Part shown: piece by piece, positions 52,191 through 61,687 of the stretch
Position numbering within the stretch: position 1 is the stretch's first letter
How the letters are laid out: each line of letters starts with the position of its first letter
NCBI RefSeq assembly: GCF_900177625.1
Contig: NZ_FXAU01000002.1
Location: forward strand, 457,707 to 521,706
Length of the DNA stretch: 64,000 nucleotides
DNA from: Sphingobacterium psychroaquaticum
GTDB taxonomy: Bacteria; Bacteroidota; Bacteroidia; Sphingobacteriales; Sphingobacteriaceae
Reading direction: 5' to 3'
Notes under the pieces: model-generated
The model's database searches: none
Told to the model about the DNA's origin: nothing
The model's input: the letters and a program-made list of their open reading frames with translations, nothing else
Position numbers and translations under genes: made by a program

Positions 52191-52637
52191 TTATAGTTTT
52201 ACGATAGAACCACCAGCAGCTTCAATAGCTTTTTGTGCTGAAGCTGAAAAAGCATGTGCTTTAACTTCTACTTTGGCTGTTAACTCGCCACGACCTAGTA
52301 CTTTTACTACATCGTTTTTAGAAGCTAAACCATAAGTTCTGAACGTATCGAAATCAACCGCAGTCAAATTGTGTTTCTCTACAAGACCTTGAAGAACGTC
52401 TAAGTTTACACTTACATATTCAACGCGGTTGATGTTTTTGAAACCAAATTTAGGCACACGGCGTTGCAAAGGCATTTGACCACCTTCGAAACCGATTTTT
52501 GTAGAGTGTCCGGAACGTGATCCAGCACCTTTGTGACCACGAGTGGAAGTACCACCACGGCCAGAACCTTGACCTCTACCAATACGTTTGCTACTTTTTA
52601 CAGAACCTTTTGCTGGTTTTAAATTACTTAAATTCAT
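52191..52637 (-). CDS. rplO: 50S ribosomal protein L15
   Basis: A 148-residue L15 with the glycine-rich N-terminal arm MNLSNLKPAKGSVKSSKRIG, then GRGQGSGRGGTSTRGHKGAG, and the globular end TAKVEVKAHAFSASAQKAIE. The ATG giving MNLSNLKPA is the family start; an upstream in-frame extension of 23 residues runs into the rpmD spacer and is rejected. Confidence 0.96.
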   Translation of the reverse strand: MNLSNLKPAKGSVKSSKRIGRGQGSGRGGTSTRGHKGAGSRSGHSTKIGFEGGQMPLQRRVPKFGFKNINRVEYVSVNLDVLQGLVEKHNLTAVDFDTFRTYGLASKNDVVKVLGRGELTAKVEVKAHAFSASAQKAIEAAGGSIVKL

Positions 52638-52755
52638 TTTTTTAAGATTGTGTTGCGCCTTCGCTCTCACTAAACAGGTCACAACAATTAATAATTCTAT
52701 TAACAAACGTAATGGAAAGAATCCGAAAGGACCTTTCCATTAACATTAAATACTA

Positions 52756-52935
52756 TTAGATAGTTTCGATAGCTACTAAGTGGTTCACTTTTCTCACCAT
52801 ACCGATGATGGCAGGCGTAGCTTCTACTTCTACTGAGTGATTGATCTTTCTCAGACCTAAAGCCTCAATAGTTCTCTTTTGGCGCTCGCTTCTGTCGATA
52901 ACGCTCTTTATCTGGGTGATTTTGATTTTTGCCAT
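52756..52935 (-). CDS. rpmD: 50S ribosomal protein L30
   Basis: A 59-residue L30: MAKIKITQIKSVIDRSERQK, then RTIEALGLRKINHSVE and a C-terminal end VRKVNHLVAIETI. It lies in the standard order rpsE-rpmD-rplO, starting five bases after the rpsE stop codon. It is peripheral and not essential in some bacteria. Confidence 0.95.
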   Translation of the reverse strand: MAKIKITQIKSVIDRSERQKRTIEALGLRKINHSVEVEATPAIIGMVRKVNHLVAIETI

Positions 52936-52940
52936 GATAA

Positions 52941-53459
52941 TTAACCGTTAAATACTTTATTCAAATCGACGCCGCGATTTTGCGCTACCGTGTAAGCGTC
53001 GCGTAAGCTAGCTAATGCATCGATTGTCGCTTTCACAACGTTGTGTGGGTTAGAAGAACCTAATGATTTCGCTAATACGTCTTTGATACCAGCACTCTCA
53101 AGGACAGCACGCATCGCGCCACCTGCAAGTACTCCTGTACCACCAACAGCCGGTTTTACTAAAACGCGACCACCAGAATATTTACCATATTGCTGATGTG
53201 GAACAGTACCATTGATAATAGGAACTTTGATCAAGTTCTTTTTTGCATCGTCGATACCTTTAGTAATCGCTTCAGTAACCTCTTTAGCTTTTCCTAAACC
53301 GTAACCAACGATTCCGTTTTCGTCACCAACAACGACAATAGCCGAGAAACTGAAGGTACGACCACCTTTAGTAACTTTCGCTACACGTTGGATGCTTACT
53401 AAGCGATCTTTTAATTCAATCTCGCTTGATTTTACTCTTTTTATATTGCTTAATGCCAT
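52941..53459 (-). CDS. rpsE: 30S ribosomal protein S5
   Basis: A 172-residue S5 with an N-terminal double-stranded RNA-binding fold ([40 protein letters not shown]) and the C-terminal domain with [20 protein letters not shown]. It takes part in decoding accuracy. It follows rplR by 11 bases. Confidence 0.97.
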   Translation of the reverse strand: MALSNIKRVKSSEIELKDRLVSIQRVAKVTKGGRTFSFSAIVVVGDENGIVGYGLGKAKEVTEAITKGIDDAKKNLIKVPIINGTVPHQQYGKYSGGRVLVKPAVGGTGVLAGGAMRAVLESAGIKDVLAKSLGSSNPHNVVKATIDALASLRDAYTVAQNRGVDLNKVFNG

Positions 53460-53470
53460 GTTCTTATCGA

Positions 53471-53824
53471 TTAAAAGTCTAAACCGCCTTCGCGTGCACC
53501 TTCAGCCAATGATTTCACACGGCCATGGTATAAATACCCGTTACGGTCAAAAACTACTTTGCTAATACCTGCTGCTACAGCTTTCTCTGCAACTAATTTA
53601 CCAACTGCTTTCGATTGCTCTACTTTAGTACCTGCTGCGGCAAAGTCTTTAGACACTGAAGAGGCAGAAACGATAGTTTTACCAGTTGTGTCATCAATAA
53701 GTTGCGCGTAGATACCTTTGTTGCTTCTAAAAACGGATAAACGTGGACGCTCAGTCGATCCAGTCAGGTTTTTTCTAATTCCTTTTTTGATTCGCTCTCT
53801 GCGAGATGTTTTATTTGCTGCCAT
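53471..53824 (-). CDS. rplR: 50S ribosomal protein L18
   Basis: A 117-residue L18, which binds 5S rRNA with L5. Conserved stretches are [37 protein letters not shown] and [20 protein letters not shown]. It follows rplF by five bases. Confidence 0.97.
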   Translation of the reverse strand: MAANKTSRRERIKKGIRKNLTGSTERPRLSVFRSNKGIYAQLIDDTTGKTIVSASSVSKDFAAAGTKVEQSKAVGKLVAEKAVAAGISKVVFDRNGYLYHGRVKSLAEGAREGGLDF

Positions 53825-53829
53825 CGTTA

Positions 53830-54384
53830 TTATTTTTTAGCTGATTTACCTGCTTTTCTTCTTAATACTTCACCAACAAACTTAACACCTTTACCTTTGT
53901 AAGGCTCTGGCTTACGGAAGCTACGGATTTTCGCCGCAACTTGACCTACTAATTGTTTGTCGATAGACTCCAACGTAATCGTTGGGTTCTTACCTTTTTC
54001 AGCAGTTGTTGTAACAGTAATTTCCTTTGGCAATACGAAAACGATCTGGTGAGAGAAACCTAGGGTTAACTCTAGTGTATTACCAGTGTTTGAAGCACGG
54101 TAACCTACACCGACAAGTTCTTGTGTAGTTTTGTAACCTTCTGTAACACCTACAACCATGTTATTGATTAAGGCGCGGTACAATCCATGTAATGCTTTGT
54201 GTTTCTTTTGTTCAGTAGGACGAGTTACAAGGATGTTTCCATCTTCTTCTTTAACTGTAATGTCGCTATCTACTTGTTGTGTTAGTTCGCCTTTTGGTCC
54301 TTTAACCGTTACCAGATTTTTATCTGATACCGAGATCGATACTCCCGAAGGAATAGCAATAGGCGCTTTTCCAATTCTTGACAT
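53830..54384 (-). CDS. rplF: 50S ribosomal protein L6
   Basis: A 184-residue L6 with two similar alpha/beta domains: [34 protein letters not shown], and the C-terminal motif [20 protein letters not shown]. It stands near the factor-binding site of the 50S subunit. It follows rpsH by 23 bases. Confidence 0.97.
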   Translation of the reverse strand: MSRIGKAPIAIPSGVSISVSDKNLVTVKGPKGELTQQVDSDITVKEEDGNILVTRPTEQKKHKALHGLYRALINNMVVGVTEGYKTTQELVGVGYRASNTGNTLELTLGFSHQIVFVLPKEITVTTTAEKGKNPTITLESIDKQLVGQVAAKIRSFRKPEPYKGKGVKFVGEVLRRKAGKSAKK

Positions 54385-54407
54385 TTCTTTTGTGTTTTTT
54401 ACCTAGA

Positions 54408-54806
54408 TTAATAAACGTAACATAAAACCTCACCACCTACATTTTGTAAGCGGGCTTCTTTATCTGTCATCACTCCTTTAGAAGTTGACAAGATTGCGAT
54501 ACCCAAACCATTCAAAACACGTGGCATGTCTTCCACACTTGCATACTTTCTTAAACCAGGTTTACTCACACGTGTCAAAGTGCGAATAGCCGGAATTTTG
54601 CTAATTGGGTGGTACTTCAAAGCAACTTTGATAGAACCTTGAGGTCCTTCTTCTTCGAATTTGTAATTAGCAATGTAACCTTTGTCAAAAAGAACTTTAG
54701 TGATCTCTTTTTTAAGGTTCGATGCAGGAATTTCAACAACCCGGTGGTTGGCCTTAATGGCATTCCTTACTCGTGTAAGGTAATCCGCTATTGGATCTGT
54801 ATTCAT
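54408..54806 (-). CDS. rpsH: 30S ribosomal protein S8
   Basis: A 132-residue S8 starting MNTDPIADYLTRVRNAIKAN, with RTLTRVSKPGLRKYASVEDM and the C-terminal IAILSTSKGVMTDKEARLQN. It binds the 16S central domain. An in-frame start 21 bases upstream is less like the family. The gap to rpsN (141 bases) is the longest in the cluster and holds a terminator-like hairpin. Confidence 0.96.
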   Translation of the reverse strand: MNTDPIADYLTRVRNAIKANHRVVEIPASNLKKEITKVLFDKGYIANYKFEEEGPQGSIKVALKYHPISKIPAIRTLTRVSKPGLRKYASVEDMPRVLNGLGIAILSTSKGVMTDKEARLQNVGGEVLCYVY

Positions 54807-54886
54807 TATAGAACTAATTTGTGACAACGGTTTCCCTCCCTACCCTAGGGAAAGACCTATTATCTGTTAAAAATTTTTGCAATACG

Positions 54887-54923
54887 AAAAAAACCCGATA
54901 AACCCTTGTGGGGTTTATCCGGG
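54887..54923 (-). terminator. Terminator-like hairpin inside the ribosomal cluster, between rpsN and rpsH
   Basis: On the minus strand CCCGGATAAACCC and GGGTTTATCGGG form a stem with one bulged base around a 5-base loop, followed directly by seven T. This is the textbook form of an intrinsic terminator in the direction of the operon, so partial attenuation is likely. I see no clear promoter for rpsH after it. Confidence 0.7.
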
Positions 54924-54947
54924 CAAAAGTAATTTTTTTTTCTCTTA

Positions 54948-55217
54948 TTACCAAGAAGCTTTTGTCACTCCCGGGATTTTACCATCAAGAGCCATCTCAC
55001 GGAATGTTACACGAGAGATACCGAATTGACGCATATATCCTTTAGGACGGCCAGTTAATTTACAACGGTTGTGCAAACGTACTGGGGAAGCATTTTTTGG
55101 TAATTTGTCTAATGCCGCGTAGTCACCTGCTGCTTTAAGCGCTGCACGTTTCTCTGCAAACTTAGCCACCAATTTTTGACGCTTTACTTCGCGTGCTTTT
55201 ACACCTTCTCTAGCCAT
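54948..55217 (-). CDS. rpsN: 30S ribosomal protein S14, zinc-free (C-) form
   Basis: An 89-residue S14 of the long type without the two C-x2-C pairs; only one Cys remains, in [20 protein letters not shown]. It needs no zinc. It overlaps the end of rplE by eight bases, so the two are translated in step. A terminator-like hairpin follows its stop codon. Confidence 0.96.
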   Translation of the reverse strand: MAREGVKAREVKRQKLVAKFAEKRAALKAAGDYAALDKLPKNASPVRLHNRCKLTGRPKGYMRQFGISRVTFREMALDGKIPGVTKASW

Positions 55218-55779
55218 TGTTAGTTGGATTTTGATTTTTGAATGGTAAACCGAATTGTTTTAGTAACTCTAATGCTTCAACATCAGTTCCAGCAGAAGTT
55301 ACAAACGTGATATCCATACCTTGGATCTTATTGATTTTGTCAATGTTGATCTCTGGGAAGATAATCTGCTCAGTAATACCTAAGTTATAGTTACCTCTAC
55401 CATCAAAGCCTTTATCGTTGATACCACGGAAGTCGCGGATACGAGGCAAAGATACAGCCACCAAACGGTCAAGGAATTCGTACATCATGTTATCACGAAG
55501 TGTAACACGTGCACCAACTGGCATACCTTTACGTAATTTAAAGTTAGAGATATCTTTCTTAGATTTCGTTGCTACAGCTTGTTGACCAGTGATAGTCGTT
55601 AATTCTGTAATAGCACTGTCGATCAATTTCTTGTCAGCAGTAGCCGCACCGATACCTTGAGAAACAACTATTTTCTCCAGTTTAGGAACTTGCATAACGC
55701 TCTTATACTGGAATTTTTCTTTAAGCGCTGTACGGATTTCTTCCGCATATTTCGCTTTTAATCTTGGTACGTAAGTCAT
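55210..55779 (-). CDS. rplE: 50S ribosomal protein L5
   Basis: A 189-residue L5, which binds 5S rRNA and contacts P-site tRNA. Typical segments are [50 protein letters not shown] and [20 protein letters not shown]. It overlaps rplX by one base and rpsN by eight. Confidence 0.97.
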   Translation of the reverse strand: MTYVPRLKAKYAEEIRTALKEKFQYKSVMQVPKLEKIVVSQGIGAATADKKLIDSAITELTTITGQQAVATKSKKDISNFKLRKGMPVGARVTLRDNMMYEFLDRLVAVSLPRIRDFRGINDKGFDGRGNYNLGITEQIIFPEINIDKINKIQGMDITFVTSAGTDVEALELLKQFGLPFKNQNPTNNG

Positions 55780-56120
55780 TATTTAATTTCCTCCCCTGAT
55801 TTTTTAGCGTAACGAACAATTTTGCCATCTGCATTCACTTTACGACCAACACGTGTTGTAGCACCTGTTTTAGGATCGATTAAAGCGATGTTAGAGATGT
55901 TGATAGCAGCTTCTTTCTCAATGATACCACCATTAGGATTAGCCGCACTAGGTTTTGTGTGTTTTTTCACGATGTTAGCGCCTTCAACAACCGCTCTGTT
56001 CGCATCGATTAAAACTTCTTTAACTTTTCCTTGAACACCTTTAGAGTTACCAGCGATAACTTTCACTAAATCACCTTTTTTAATCTTGATTTTGTGAGTT
56101 GTATTTGATTTTTGTGCCAT
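55779..56120 (-). CDS. rplX: 50S ribosomal protein L24
   Basis: A 113-residue L24 with the KOW motif [20 protein letters not shown] and [20 protein letters not shown]. It starts 50S assembly and lies near the exit tunnel. It follows rplN by two bases and overlaps rplE by one. Confidence 0.96.
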   Translation of the reverse strand: MAQKSNTTHKIKIKKGDLVKVIAGNSKGVQGKVKEVLIDANRAVVEGANIVKKHTKPSAANPNGGIIEKEAAINISNIALIDPKTGATTRVGRKVNADGKIVRYAKKSGEEIK

Positions 56121-56122
56121 AA

Positions 56123-56491
56123 TTATAAAACCTCCGGTGCTAGTGATACAATCTTCATGAATTGTTTCTCACGTAATTCACGTGCCACAGGGCCGAAAAT
56201 ACGTGTTCCACGTGGTTCATCGTTGTTGTTTAACAATACTGCTGCATTGTCATCGAAACGAATGTAAGAACCATCTTTACGACGGATTTCTTTTTTCGTA
56301 CGTACGACAACAGCTTTTGAAACTGATCCTTTTTTTACGTTCCCTGAAGGAATAGCGCTCTTAACGGTAACAACGATTTTATCACCGATAGATGCATAAC
56401 GCTTACGCGTACCGCCCAACACACGGATTACTAAAACTTCTTTAGCACCGCTATTGTCAGCTACATTTAGTCTTGATTCCTGTTGTACCAT
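56123..56491 (-). CDS. rplN: 50S ribosomal protein L14
   Basis: A 122-residue L14 at the subunit interface: [60 protein letters not shown] and [20 protein letters not shown]. It follows rpsQ by one base. Confidence 0.97.
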   Translation of the reverse strand: MVQQESRLNVADNSGAKEVLVIRVLGGTRKRYASIGDKIVVTVKSAIPSGNVKKGSVSKAVVVRTKKEIRRKDGSYIRFDDNAAVLLNNNDEPRGTRIFGPVARELREKQFMKIVSLAPEVL

Positions 56492-56492
56492 C

Positions 56493-56747
56493 TTATTTAG
56501 CTCTTTCTAAAATTTCTACTAATCTCCAGTTCTTCGTTTTACTCAGCGGACGAGTTTCCATAATCAATACCGTGTCGCCGATACCGCAGGTATTTGTTTC
56601 GTCATGAGCTTTGAATTTAGTAGTTTTCTTAACGAATTTACCATAGATAGGGTGTTTTACTTTACGTTCAACAGCTACTACGATAGATTTGTCCATCTTG
56701 TTGCTAACTACTAAGCCGATTCTTGTTTTTCTTAATTGTCTTTCCAT
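56493..56747 (-). CDS. rpsQ: 30S ribosomal protein S17
   Basis: An 84-residue OB-fold protein that binds the 16S 5' domain: [40 protein letters not shown], and the C-terminal [20 protein letters not shown]. It starts 14 bases after rpmC. Confidence 0.96.
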   Translation of the reverse strand: MERQLRKTRIGLVVSNKMDKSIVVAVERKVKHPIYGKFVKKTTKFKAHDETNTCGIGDTVLIMETRPLSKTKNWRLVEILERAK

Positions 56748-56761
56748 TTCGACTTTACTTT

Positions 56762-56980
56762 TTACGCCTCAGAGGCTGTTTCAGATTTAGCTACGTTTTT
56801 ACGTTTAGATACTTCAGTCGCGATGCGAGCGATGTTTCTACGTGCAGCTTTGATTGCATTTGGATTTTCAATTGCAGAAACAGCATGTGCAAATTTCAAC
56901 TTGTTAAGAGCAGCTTTCTCTTCTTTAAGACGAGCTGTTAAATCCTCTTGTGATAATTCGATAATTTCTGAATTTTTCAT
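56762..56980 (-). CDS. rpmC: 50S ribosomal protein L29
   Basis: A 72-residue two-helix protein near the exit tunnel: [54 protein letters not shown]. The ATG at 56980 is preferred; a TTG three codons upstream would only add MIK. Confidence 0.95.
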   Translation of the reverse strand: MKNSEIIELSQEDLTARLKEEKAALNKLKFAHAVSAIENPNAIKAARRNIARIATEVSKRKNVAKSETASEA

Positions 56981-57075
56981 TTTTATCAATTGTTATGCTG
57001 GGTTATCAATTCAAGTTATGAGTTGCCTTGTGGGTAACGGCCACAAGGCTAAACTAATTGACATTACCAACGATT

Positions 57076-57498
57076 TTATGCTTCTACGTAGTCTCTACGT
57101 ATAACAAACTTAGTTTGAACCGGAAGTTTCTGTGCAGCAAGGCGAAGTGCTTCTTTAGCAATTTCTAAAGGCACACCTTCTGCTTCGAATAACATACGGC
57201 CTGGGCGTACTACTGCTACCCAGTATTCAGGAGCACCCTTACCTTTACCCATACGTACCTCTGCAGGTTTTTTCGTAACAGGTTTATCAGGGAAGATACG
57301 GATCCATACTTGCCCTTCACGTTTCATGTAACGTGTAACGGCAATACGTGCAGCCTCAATCTGACGGCTAGTGATCCATGCTGGCTCCAGTGATTTGATA
57401 CCGAAAGAACCGAAAGCTAATTCCGCTCCACGAGAAGCGTTACCTTTCATACGGCCTTTCTGCATCTTTCTGAACTTCGTTCTTTTTGGCTGTAACAT
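57076..57498 (-). CDS. rplP: 50S ribosomal protein L16
   Basis: A 140-residue L16 that helps place A-site t[63 protein letters not shown] and [21 protein letters not shown] small CCGCC/GGCGG hairpin (57517-57532) lies in the gap to rpsC. Confidence 0.97.
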   Translation of the reverse strand: MLQPKRTKFRKMQKGRMKGNASRGAELAFGSFGIKSLEPAWITSRQIEAARIAVTRYMKREGQVWIRIFPDKPVTKKPAEVRMGKGKGAPEYWVAVVRPGRMLFEAEGVPLEIAKEALRLAAQKLPVQTKFVIRRDYVEA

Positions 57499-57554
57499 GT
57501 TCGTATTTTATTTTAATCCGCCCGCAGGCGGACACTTTTAAATCTTGTTATTAA

Positions 57555-58331
57555 TTAATCTCTTTTAGCACCTCCGCGGTTTCCACCACGGTTGTTACCA
57601 CCACGACCACCTTTGTTACGGTTGTCACGACGTTGATCACCACCTTCGTTTCCGCCACGTGATTTTACGCCTGAAGTTTGACCGATGTTAGGAGATAAGT
57701 CACGTTTACCGTAAACTTCACCTTTACAGATCCATACTTTAACACCGATTTTACCGTAAGTAGTCAATGCTTCTGCTAATGCATAATCGATATCTGCACG
57801 CAATGTGTGAAGTGGAGTTCTTCCTTCTTTGTACTGCTCAGTACGTGCCATTTCAGCACCACCTAAACGACCAGAACACATTACTTTGATACCTTCAGCA
57901 CCCATACGCATTGTTGAAGCAATAGTCGTTTTCATTGCACGACGGAATGAAATACGCGCTTCTAATTGCTTAGCAATACCTTCTGCTACCAATTTCGCAT
58001 CTAGCTCAGGGCGTTTGATCTCGAAAATGTTGATTTGAACATCCTTTTTAGTCAGTTTTTTCAACTCTTCTTTGATCTTGTCAACTTCTTGACCACCTTT
58101 ACCGATAACGATTCCTGGACGTGCAGTGTGGATAGTAACAGTGATACGTTTCAAAGTTCTTTCAATAACAACTTTTGCTACGCCACCTTTAGCGATACGT
58201 ACAGAAAGATATTTTCTGATTTTTTCGTCCTCAACCAACTTGTCAGAATAGTTGTTGCCTCCGAACCAATTAGAGTCCCATCCTTTGATGATACCTAATC
58301 TGCTACCTATTGGATTTGCTTTTTGTCCCAT
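57555..58331 (-). CDS. rpsC: 30S ribosomal protein S3, with Gly/Arg/Asn-rich tail
   Basis: A 258-residue S3 with a KH domain ([20 protein letters not shown]) and the S3 C-terminal domain ([20 protein letters not shown]). The last 40 or so residues are a basic, Gly/Asn/Arg-rich tail longer than in E. coli S3 (233 residues). S3 forms part of the mRNA entry site. It follows rplV by 11 bases. Confidence 0.97.
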   Translation of the reverse strand: MGQKANPIGSRLGIIKGWDSNWFGGNNYSDKLVEDEKIRKYLSVRIAKGGVAKVVIERTLKRITVTIHTARPGIVIGKGGQEVDKIKEELKKLTKKDVQINIFEIKRPELDAKLVAEGIAKQLEARISFRRAMKTTIASTMRMGAEGIKVMCSGRLGGAEMARTEQYKEGRTPLHTLRADIDYALAEALTTYGKIGVKVWICKGEVYGKRDLSPNIGQTSGVKSRGGNEGGDQRRDNRNKGGRGGNNRGGNRGGAKRD

Positions 58332-58342
58332 TCTTATTAATA

Positions 58343-58774
58343 TTAGTTGTTAACGTTTTTTAAACTATCTACGATCAAAGTCACGTGGTTTGAACGCTTG
58401 CGAATTCTGTAACCGCGACCTTGAGGAGCCGGACGTAATCTTTTCAATTGACGACCACCGCCTACAGATACTTCTTTCACGAAAAGTGCGCTGTCTTCTA
58501 ACGAAGCACCTTCGTTTTTAGCTTCCCAGTTTTTAATTGCTGATAATAACAATTTCTCCACACGGATAGCCGCTTCTTTACCTGTATGTTTCAAGATATA
58601 AAGTGCAGTCTCTACTTTCTCGCCACGGATAAGATCCACCACTAGACGCATCTTACGAGGCGAAGTAGGGCAGTTCAATAACTTGGCGGTAGAGGCTCCT
58701 CCTACTTGAGCTTTTTCCTGCTCTTTGCGTTGTCTGATAAGGACAGACTTCTTAAGTTTTTTTGTTGCTTCCAT
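58343..58774 (-). CDS. rplV: 50S ribosomal protein L22
   Basis: A 143-residue L22 with a basic N-terminal extension ([20 protein letters not shown]) before the usual start [20 protein letters not shown]. The beta-hairpin that lines the exit tunnel is [20 protein letters not shown]. It follows rpsS by seven bases. Confidence 0.96.
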   Translation of the reverse strand: MEATKKLKKSVLIRQRKEQEKAQVGGASTAKLLNCPTSPRKMRLVVDLIRGEKVETALYILKHTGKEAAIRVEKLLLSAIKNWEAKNEGASLEDSALFVKEVSVGGGRQLKRLRPAPQGRGYRIRKRSNHVTLIVDSLKNVNN

Positions 58775-58781
58775 TACCTAA

Positions 58782-59048
58782 TTATTTTTTCTTTTCTGCG
58801 TGGCCTTTGAATGTACGCGTAGGCGCAAATTCACCAAGCTTGTGACCAACCATATTCTCCGTTACATAAACAGGGATAAATTTATTCCCGTTGTGCACTG
58901 CGAAGGTATGGCCAACAAAATCAGGTGAAATCATTGATCTACGAGACCATGTTTTGATAACTGATTTTTTGTTTGTTTCATTCATAGAAAGAACTTTTCT
59001 TTCTAAGTTGTGATCGATATAAGGACCTTTTTTAATTGAACGAGCCAT
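58782..59048 (-). CDS. rpsS: 30S ribosomal protein S19
   Basis: An 88-residue S19 of the 30S head: [60 protein letters not shown]. It shares one base with the rplB stop codon. Confidence 0.97.
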   Translation of the reverse strand: MARSIKKGPYIDHNLERKVLSMNETNKKSVIKTWSRRSMISPDFVGHTFAVHNGNKFIPVYVTENMVGHKLGEFAPTRTFKGHAEKKK

Positions 59049-59875
59049 TATTTTTTCCTTCTCTCAATGATGTAACGATTCGATGTTTTCTTCTTGTAGC
59101 GTGTTTTGAAGCCTTTAGCTAACACACCTGTGCGTGAACGAGGGTGACCTCCTGAAGTACGACCTTCACCACCACCCATAGGGTGATCTACCGGGTTCAT
59201 AGCCACACCACGAACGCGAGGACGACGACCTAACCAACGTTTACGACCTGCTTTACCTAACACTTCGTTAGCTTTTTCAGCATTGGATACAGATCCAATA
59301 GTCGCAACACATGTCAACAAGATCATACGTGTTTCACTTGAAGGCAATTTGATGATGGCATACTTACCGTCACGTGCTGACAATTGCGCATACGTACCAG
59401 CCGAACGAGCAATTGAACCTCCTTGACCTGGGTTCAATTCAATGTTGTGAATGATAGAACCTAGAGGAATGTTAGCTAACGGTAACGTGTTACCAATTTC
59501 TGGGGCAACTTGCTCACCTGCGATCACTGTTTGACCAACTGTTAATCCAGCTGGAGCAATGATGTAGCGTTTCTCACCATCAGCGTAGTGCAACAAAGCA
59601 ATACGTGCTGTACGGTTTGGATCGTATTCGATCGTAGCTACTTTTGCAGGGATATCTTTTTTATCGCGTTTGAAATCTATTAATCGGTATACTTTCTTGT
59701 GTCCCCCACCGATATAACGCATAGTCATTTTACCGGACTTGTTACGACCACCTGATCTCTTATTGCTGCCTACTACTAACGATTTTTCAGGAACGTTTGT
59801 AGTAACGTCAGAATAGTCTGCGCCTACTCTGAAACGCGTACCAGGGGTTACCGGTTTGAATCTTTTAACTGCCAT
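59048..59875 (-). CDS. rplB: 50S ribosomal protein L2
   Basis: A 275-residue L2 near the peptidyl-transferase centre. Key motifs are [40 protein letters not shown], and the conserved loop [19 protein letters not shown] with its invariant His. It lies between rplW and rpsS. Confidence 0.98.
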   Translation of the reverse strand: MAVKRFKPVTPGTRFRVGADYSDVTTNVPEKSLVVGSNKRSGGRNKSGKMTMRYIGGGHKKVYRLIDFKRDKKDIPAKVATIEYDPNRTARIALLHYADGEKRYIIAPAGLTVGQTVIAGEQVAPEIGNTLPLANIPLGSIIHNIELNPGQGGSIARSAGTYAQLSARDGKYAIIKLPSSETRMILLTCVATIGSVSNAEKANEVLGKAGRKRWLGRRPRVRGVAMNPVDHPMGGGEGRTSGGHPRSRTGVLAKGFKTRYKKKTSNRYIIERRKK

Positions 59876-59881
59876 TTCTTA

Positions 59882-60172
59882 TTATAGTGTAGTGTAAAAG
59901 TCAATTGTTTCACCATCCTTCACCGTGATGATGGCTTTTTTATACTTAGGAGCTCTTCCTGATACAAAGCCAGCTTTTGTATGACGGCTTTTTGCTTTAC
60001 CTGCTACAACAGCAGTGTTTACAGCAACAACCGTGATACCGAACATCTCTTCGATAGCTAGTTTGATCTGGATTTTATTAGCTCTGTGATCTACTTTGAA
60101 AGCGTAACGGTTTAATTTCTCCGTTAACAACGAAGCTTTCTCAGTCAAAATAGGTTTTTTAATAATTTCCAT
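59882..60172 (-). CDS. rplW: 50S ribosomal protein L23
   Basis: A 96-residue L23, docking site for trigger factor and SRP at the exit tunnel: MEIIKKPILTEKASLLTEKL, YAFKVDHRANKIQIKLAIEE, MFGITVVAVNTAVVAGK. It starts one base after the rplD stop codon. Confidence 0.96.
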   Translation of the reverse strand: MEIIKKPILTEKASLLTEKLNRYAFKVDHRANKIQIKLAIEEMFGITVVAVNTAVVAGKAKSRHTKAGFVSGRAPKYKKAIITVKDGETIDFYTTL

Positions 60173-60173
60173 A

Positions 60174-60803
60174 TTACTTAGCGAATGCTTCCTCCAAAGT
60201 TTTAACAGAATCTGCTGTCAACAAAAGTTTTGTAGCGTTCAACACATCGTATGTGTTCAACTCAGAAGCTGCAATTACTTTTGCTTTTTTCAAGTTTCTG
60301 CTTGATAAATAAACATTGTTATCTTGTGCTGATAAAACCAATAAAGTTTTCTCATCAGCTAGGTTCAACGCGTTGATCAAAGCCACATAGTTTTTAGTTT
60401 TAACGGTATCGAATTTTACTTCGTCCAATACTAAAATACTGTTTTCTTGCGCTTTGTAGCTCAATGCTGATTTACGCGCTACTTGTTTCAATTTTTTGTT
60501 CAATTTGAACGAGTAGTCACGTGGTTGAGGACCGAATACACGACCACCACCATTAAACAATGGAGACTTGATAGAACCCGCACGAGCACCACCAGTACCT
60601 TTTTGTTTGTGTAATTTACGTGTAGATCCAGCGATCTCATTACGTTGTTTAGATTTGTGAGTTCCTTGGCGTTGGTTCGCTAAGTATTGTTTCACATCCA
60701 AATAGATCGCGTGGTCGTTAGGCGTTACGCCGAATACTGACTCAGGCAGTTGCACCTTGGCACCTGTTTCTTTACCTGATAAATTTAATACTTTAACTTC
60801 CAT
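60174..60803 (-). CDS. rplD: 50S ribosomal protein L4
   Basis: A 209-residue L4 with the tunnel-lining loop KQRNEIAGSTRKLHKQKGTG, GARAGSIKSPLFNGGGRVFG, PQPRDYSFKLNKKLKQVA. In E. coli L4 represses the S10 operon; the short leader found here offers no obvious equivalent of that control. It follows rplC by five bases. Confidence 0.97.
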   Translation of the reverse strand: MEVKVLNLSGKETGAKVQLPESVFGVTPNDHAIYLDVKQYLANQRQGTHKSKQRNEIAGSTRKLHKQKGTGGARAGSIKSPLFNGGGRVFGPQPRDYSFKLNKKLKQVARKSALSYKAQENSILVLDEVKFDTVKTKNYVALINALNLADEKTLLVLSAQDNNVYLSSRNLKKAKVIAASELNTYDVLNATKLLLTADSVKTLEEAFAK

Positions 60804-60808
60804 CTCTA

Positions 60809-61426
60809 CTATTTGTCTACGATTACGTATGAACCTTTAGCTCCTGGAATGGAACCACTAACAACAATTAGGTTTTGATCTGCGTAAACTTTCAATACTT
60901 GTAAGTTTTGAACTTTTACACGCTCACCACCTGTACGACCTGCCATGCGCATTCCTTTGAATACACGTGAAGGCCAAGAAGAAGCACCTAATGAACCTGG
61001 AGCACGTAGTCTGTTGTGCTGACCGTGAGTCGCACCACCTACACCACCAAATCCGTGACGCTTCATTACACCTTGGAAACCTTTACCTTTCGAAGTACCG
61101 ACTACATCAACGTACTCGCCTTCTTCGAAGATAGTTACATCCACGATGTCACCTAGTTGTTTCTCATCCTCGAAAGTTTTGAATTCAACTAGTTTACGCT
61201 TAGGAGTCACTCCTGCTTTAGCGAAATGTCCTTTTAAAGGCGCTGTCGTGTTTTTCTCCTTAGCATCATCATAGCCAAGTTGAATAGCCACGTAGCCATC
61301 CTTCTCTTCCGTACGTATATGCGTAACCACGCACGGTCCAGCCTCAATTACTGTGCAAGGGATATTCTTCCCTTCTGCATCGAACAGGCTGGTCATTCCT
61401 ACTTTTTTACCAATAATTCCTGACAT
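60809..61426 (-). CDS. rplC: 50S ribosomal protein L3, first gene of the cluster
   Basis: A 205-residue L3: [20 protein letters not shown], the central loop [20 protein letters not shown], and [20 protein letters not shown] reaching toward the peptidyl-transferase centre. In most bacteria rpsJ precedes it; here the next gene upstream is a glycoside hydrolase on the same strand, and a promoter lies 77-108 bases before the start codon. Confidence 0.97.
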   Translation of the reverse strand: MSGIIGKKVGMTSLFDAEGKNIPCTVIEAGPCVVTHIRTEEKDGYVAIQLGYDDAKEKNTTAPLKGHFAKAGVTPKRKLVEFKTFEDEKQLGDIVDVTIFEEGEYVDVVGTSKGKGFQGVMKRHGFGGVGGATHGQHNRLRAPGSLGASSWPSRVFKGMRMAGRTGGERVKVQNLQVLKVYADQNLIVVSGSIPGAKGSYVIVDK

Positions 61427-61687
61427 GTTATAAATAAATTAATTAAACGTCCTTCGAAGCAGTAGGGCTTCGCTCAAGACACACTTTTCCCAATAAGGGA
61501 CTGCAAAAGTACAAACATTTTTATAACTATCAAACAGTTAGTCGATTATTTTTTAAAAAACTTTTACGTTTGTACACTTATATCGCGCGTAATTGAAAAA
61601 CAATAATCTATCCCTTCTCCAAAACAGAAAGTTTATGCGAACAACATCTATACAGCATATCGTAAACTTTATACGGGCGATCCGCTT
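61427..61687. other. Intergenic region between rplC and the GH88 gene
   Basis: 261 bases. It contains the ribosomal promoter at 61504-61534 and no gene. No rpsJ remnant is seen. No clear terminator for the GH88 gene is visible. Confidence 0.6.
61504..61534 (-). promoter_or_regulatory. Promoter of the ribosomal supercluster
   Basis: On the minus strand TTTG (61531-61534) and TACTTTTG (61504-61511) are 19 bases apart, an exact match to the Bacteroidota -33/-7 consensus. Transcription would begin about 70 bases before rplC. Confidence 0.75.

Noticed and set aside
52638..52706. 23-residue N-terminal extension of L15
   Set aside because: L15 proteins begin MNLSNLKPA or similar; the extension is spacer sequence read through.
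57517..57532. TCCGCC-CGCA-GGCGGA hairpin between rpsC and rplP as a terminator
   Set aside because: The stem is only six bases and the tail is A-rich rather than a clean T run; read-through into rplP is expected.
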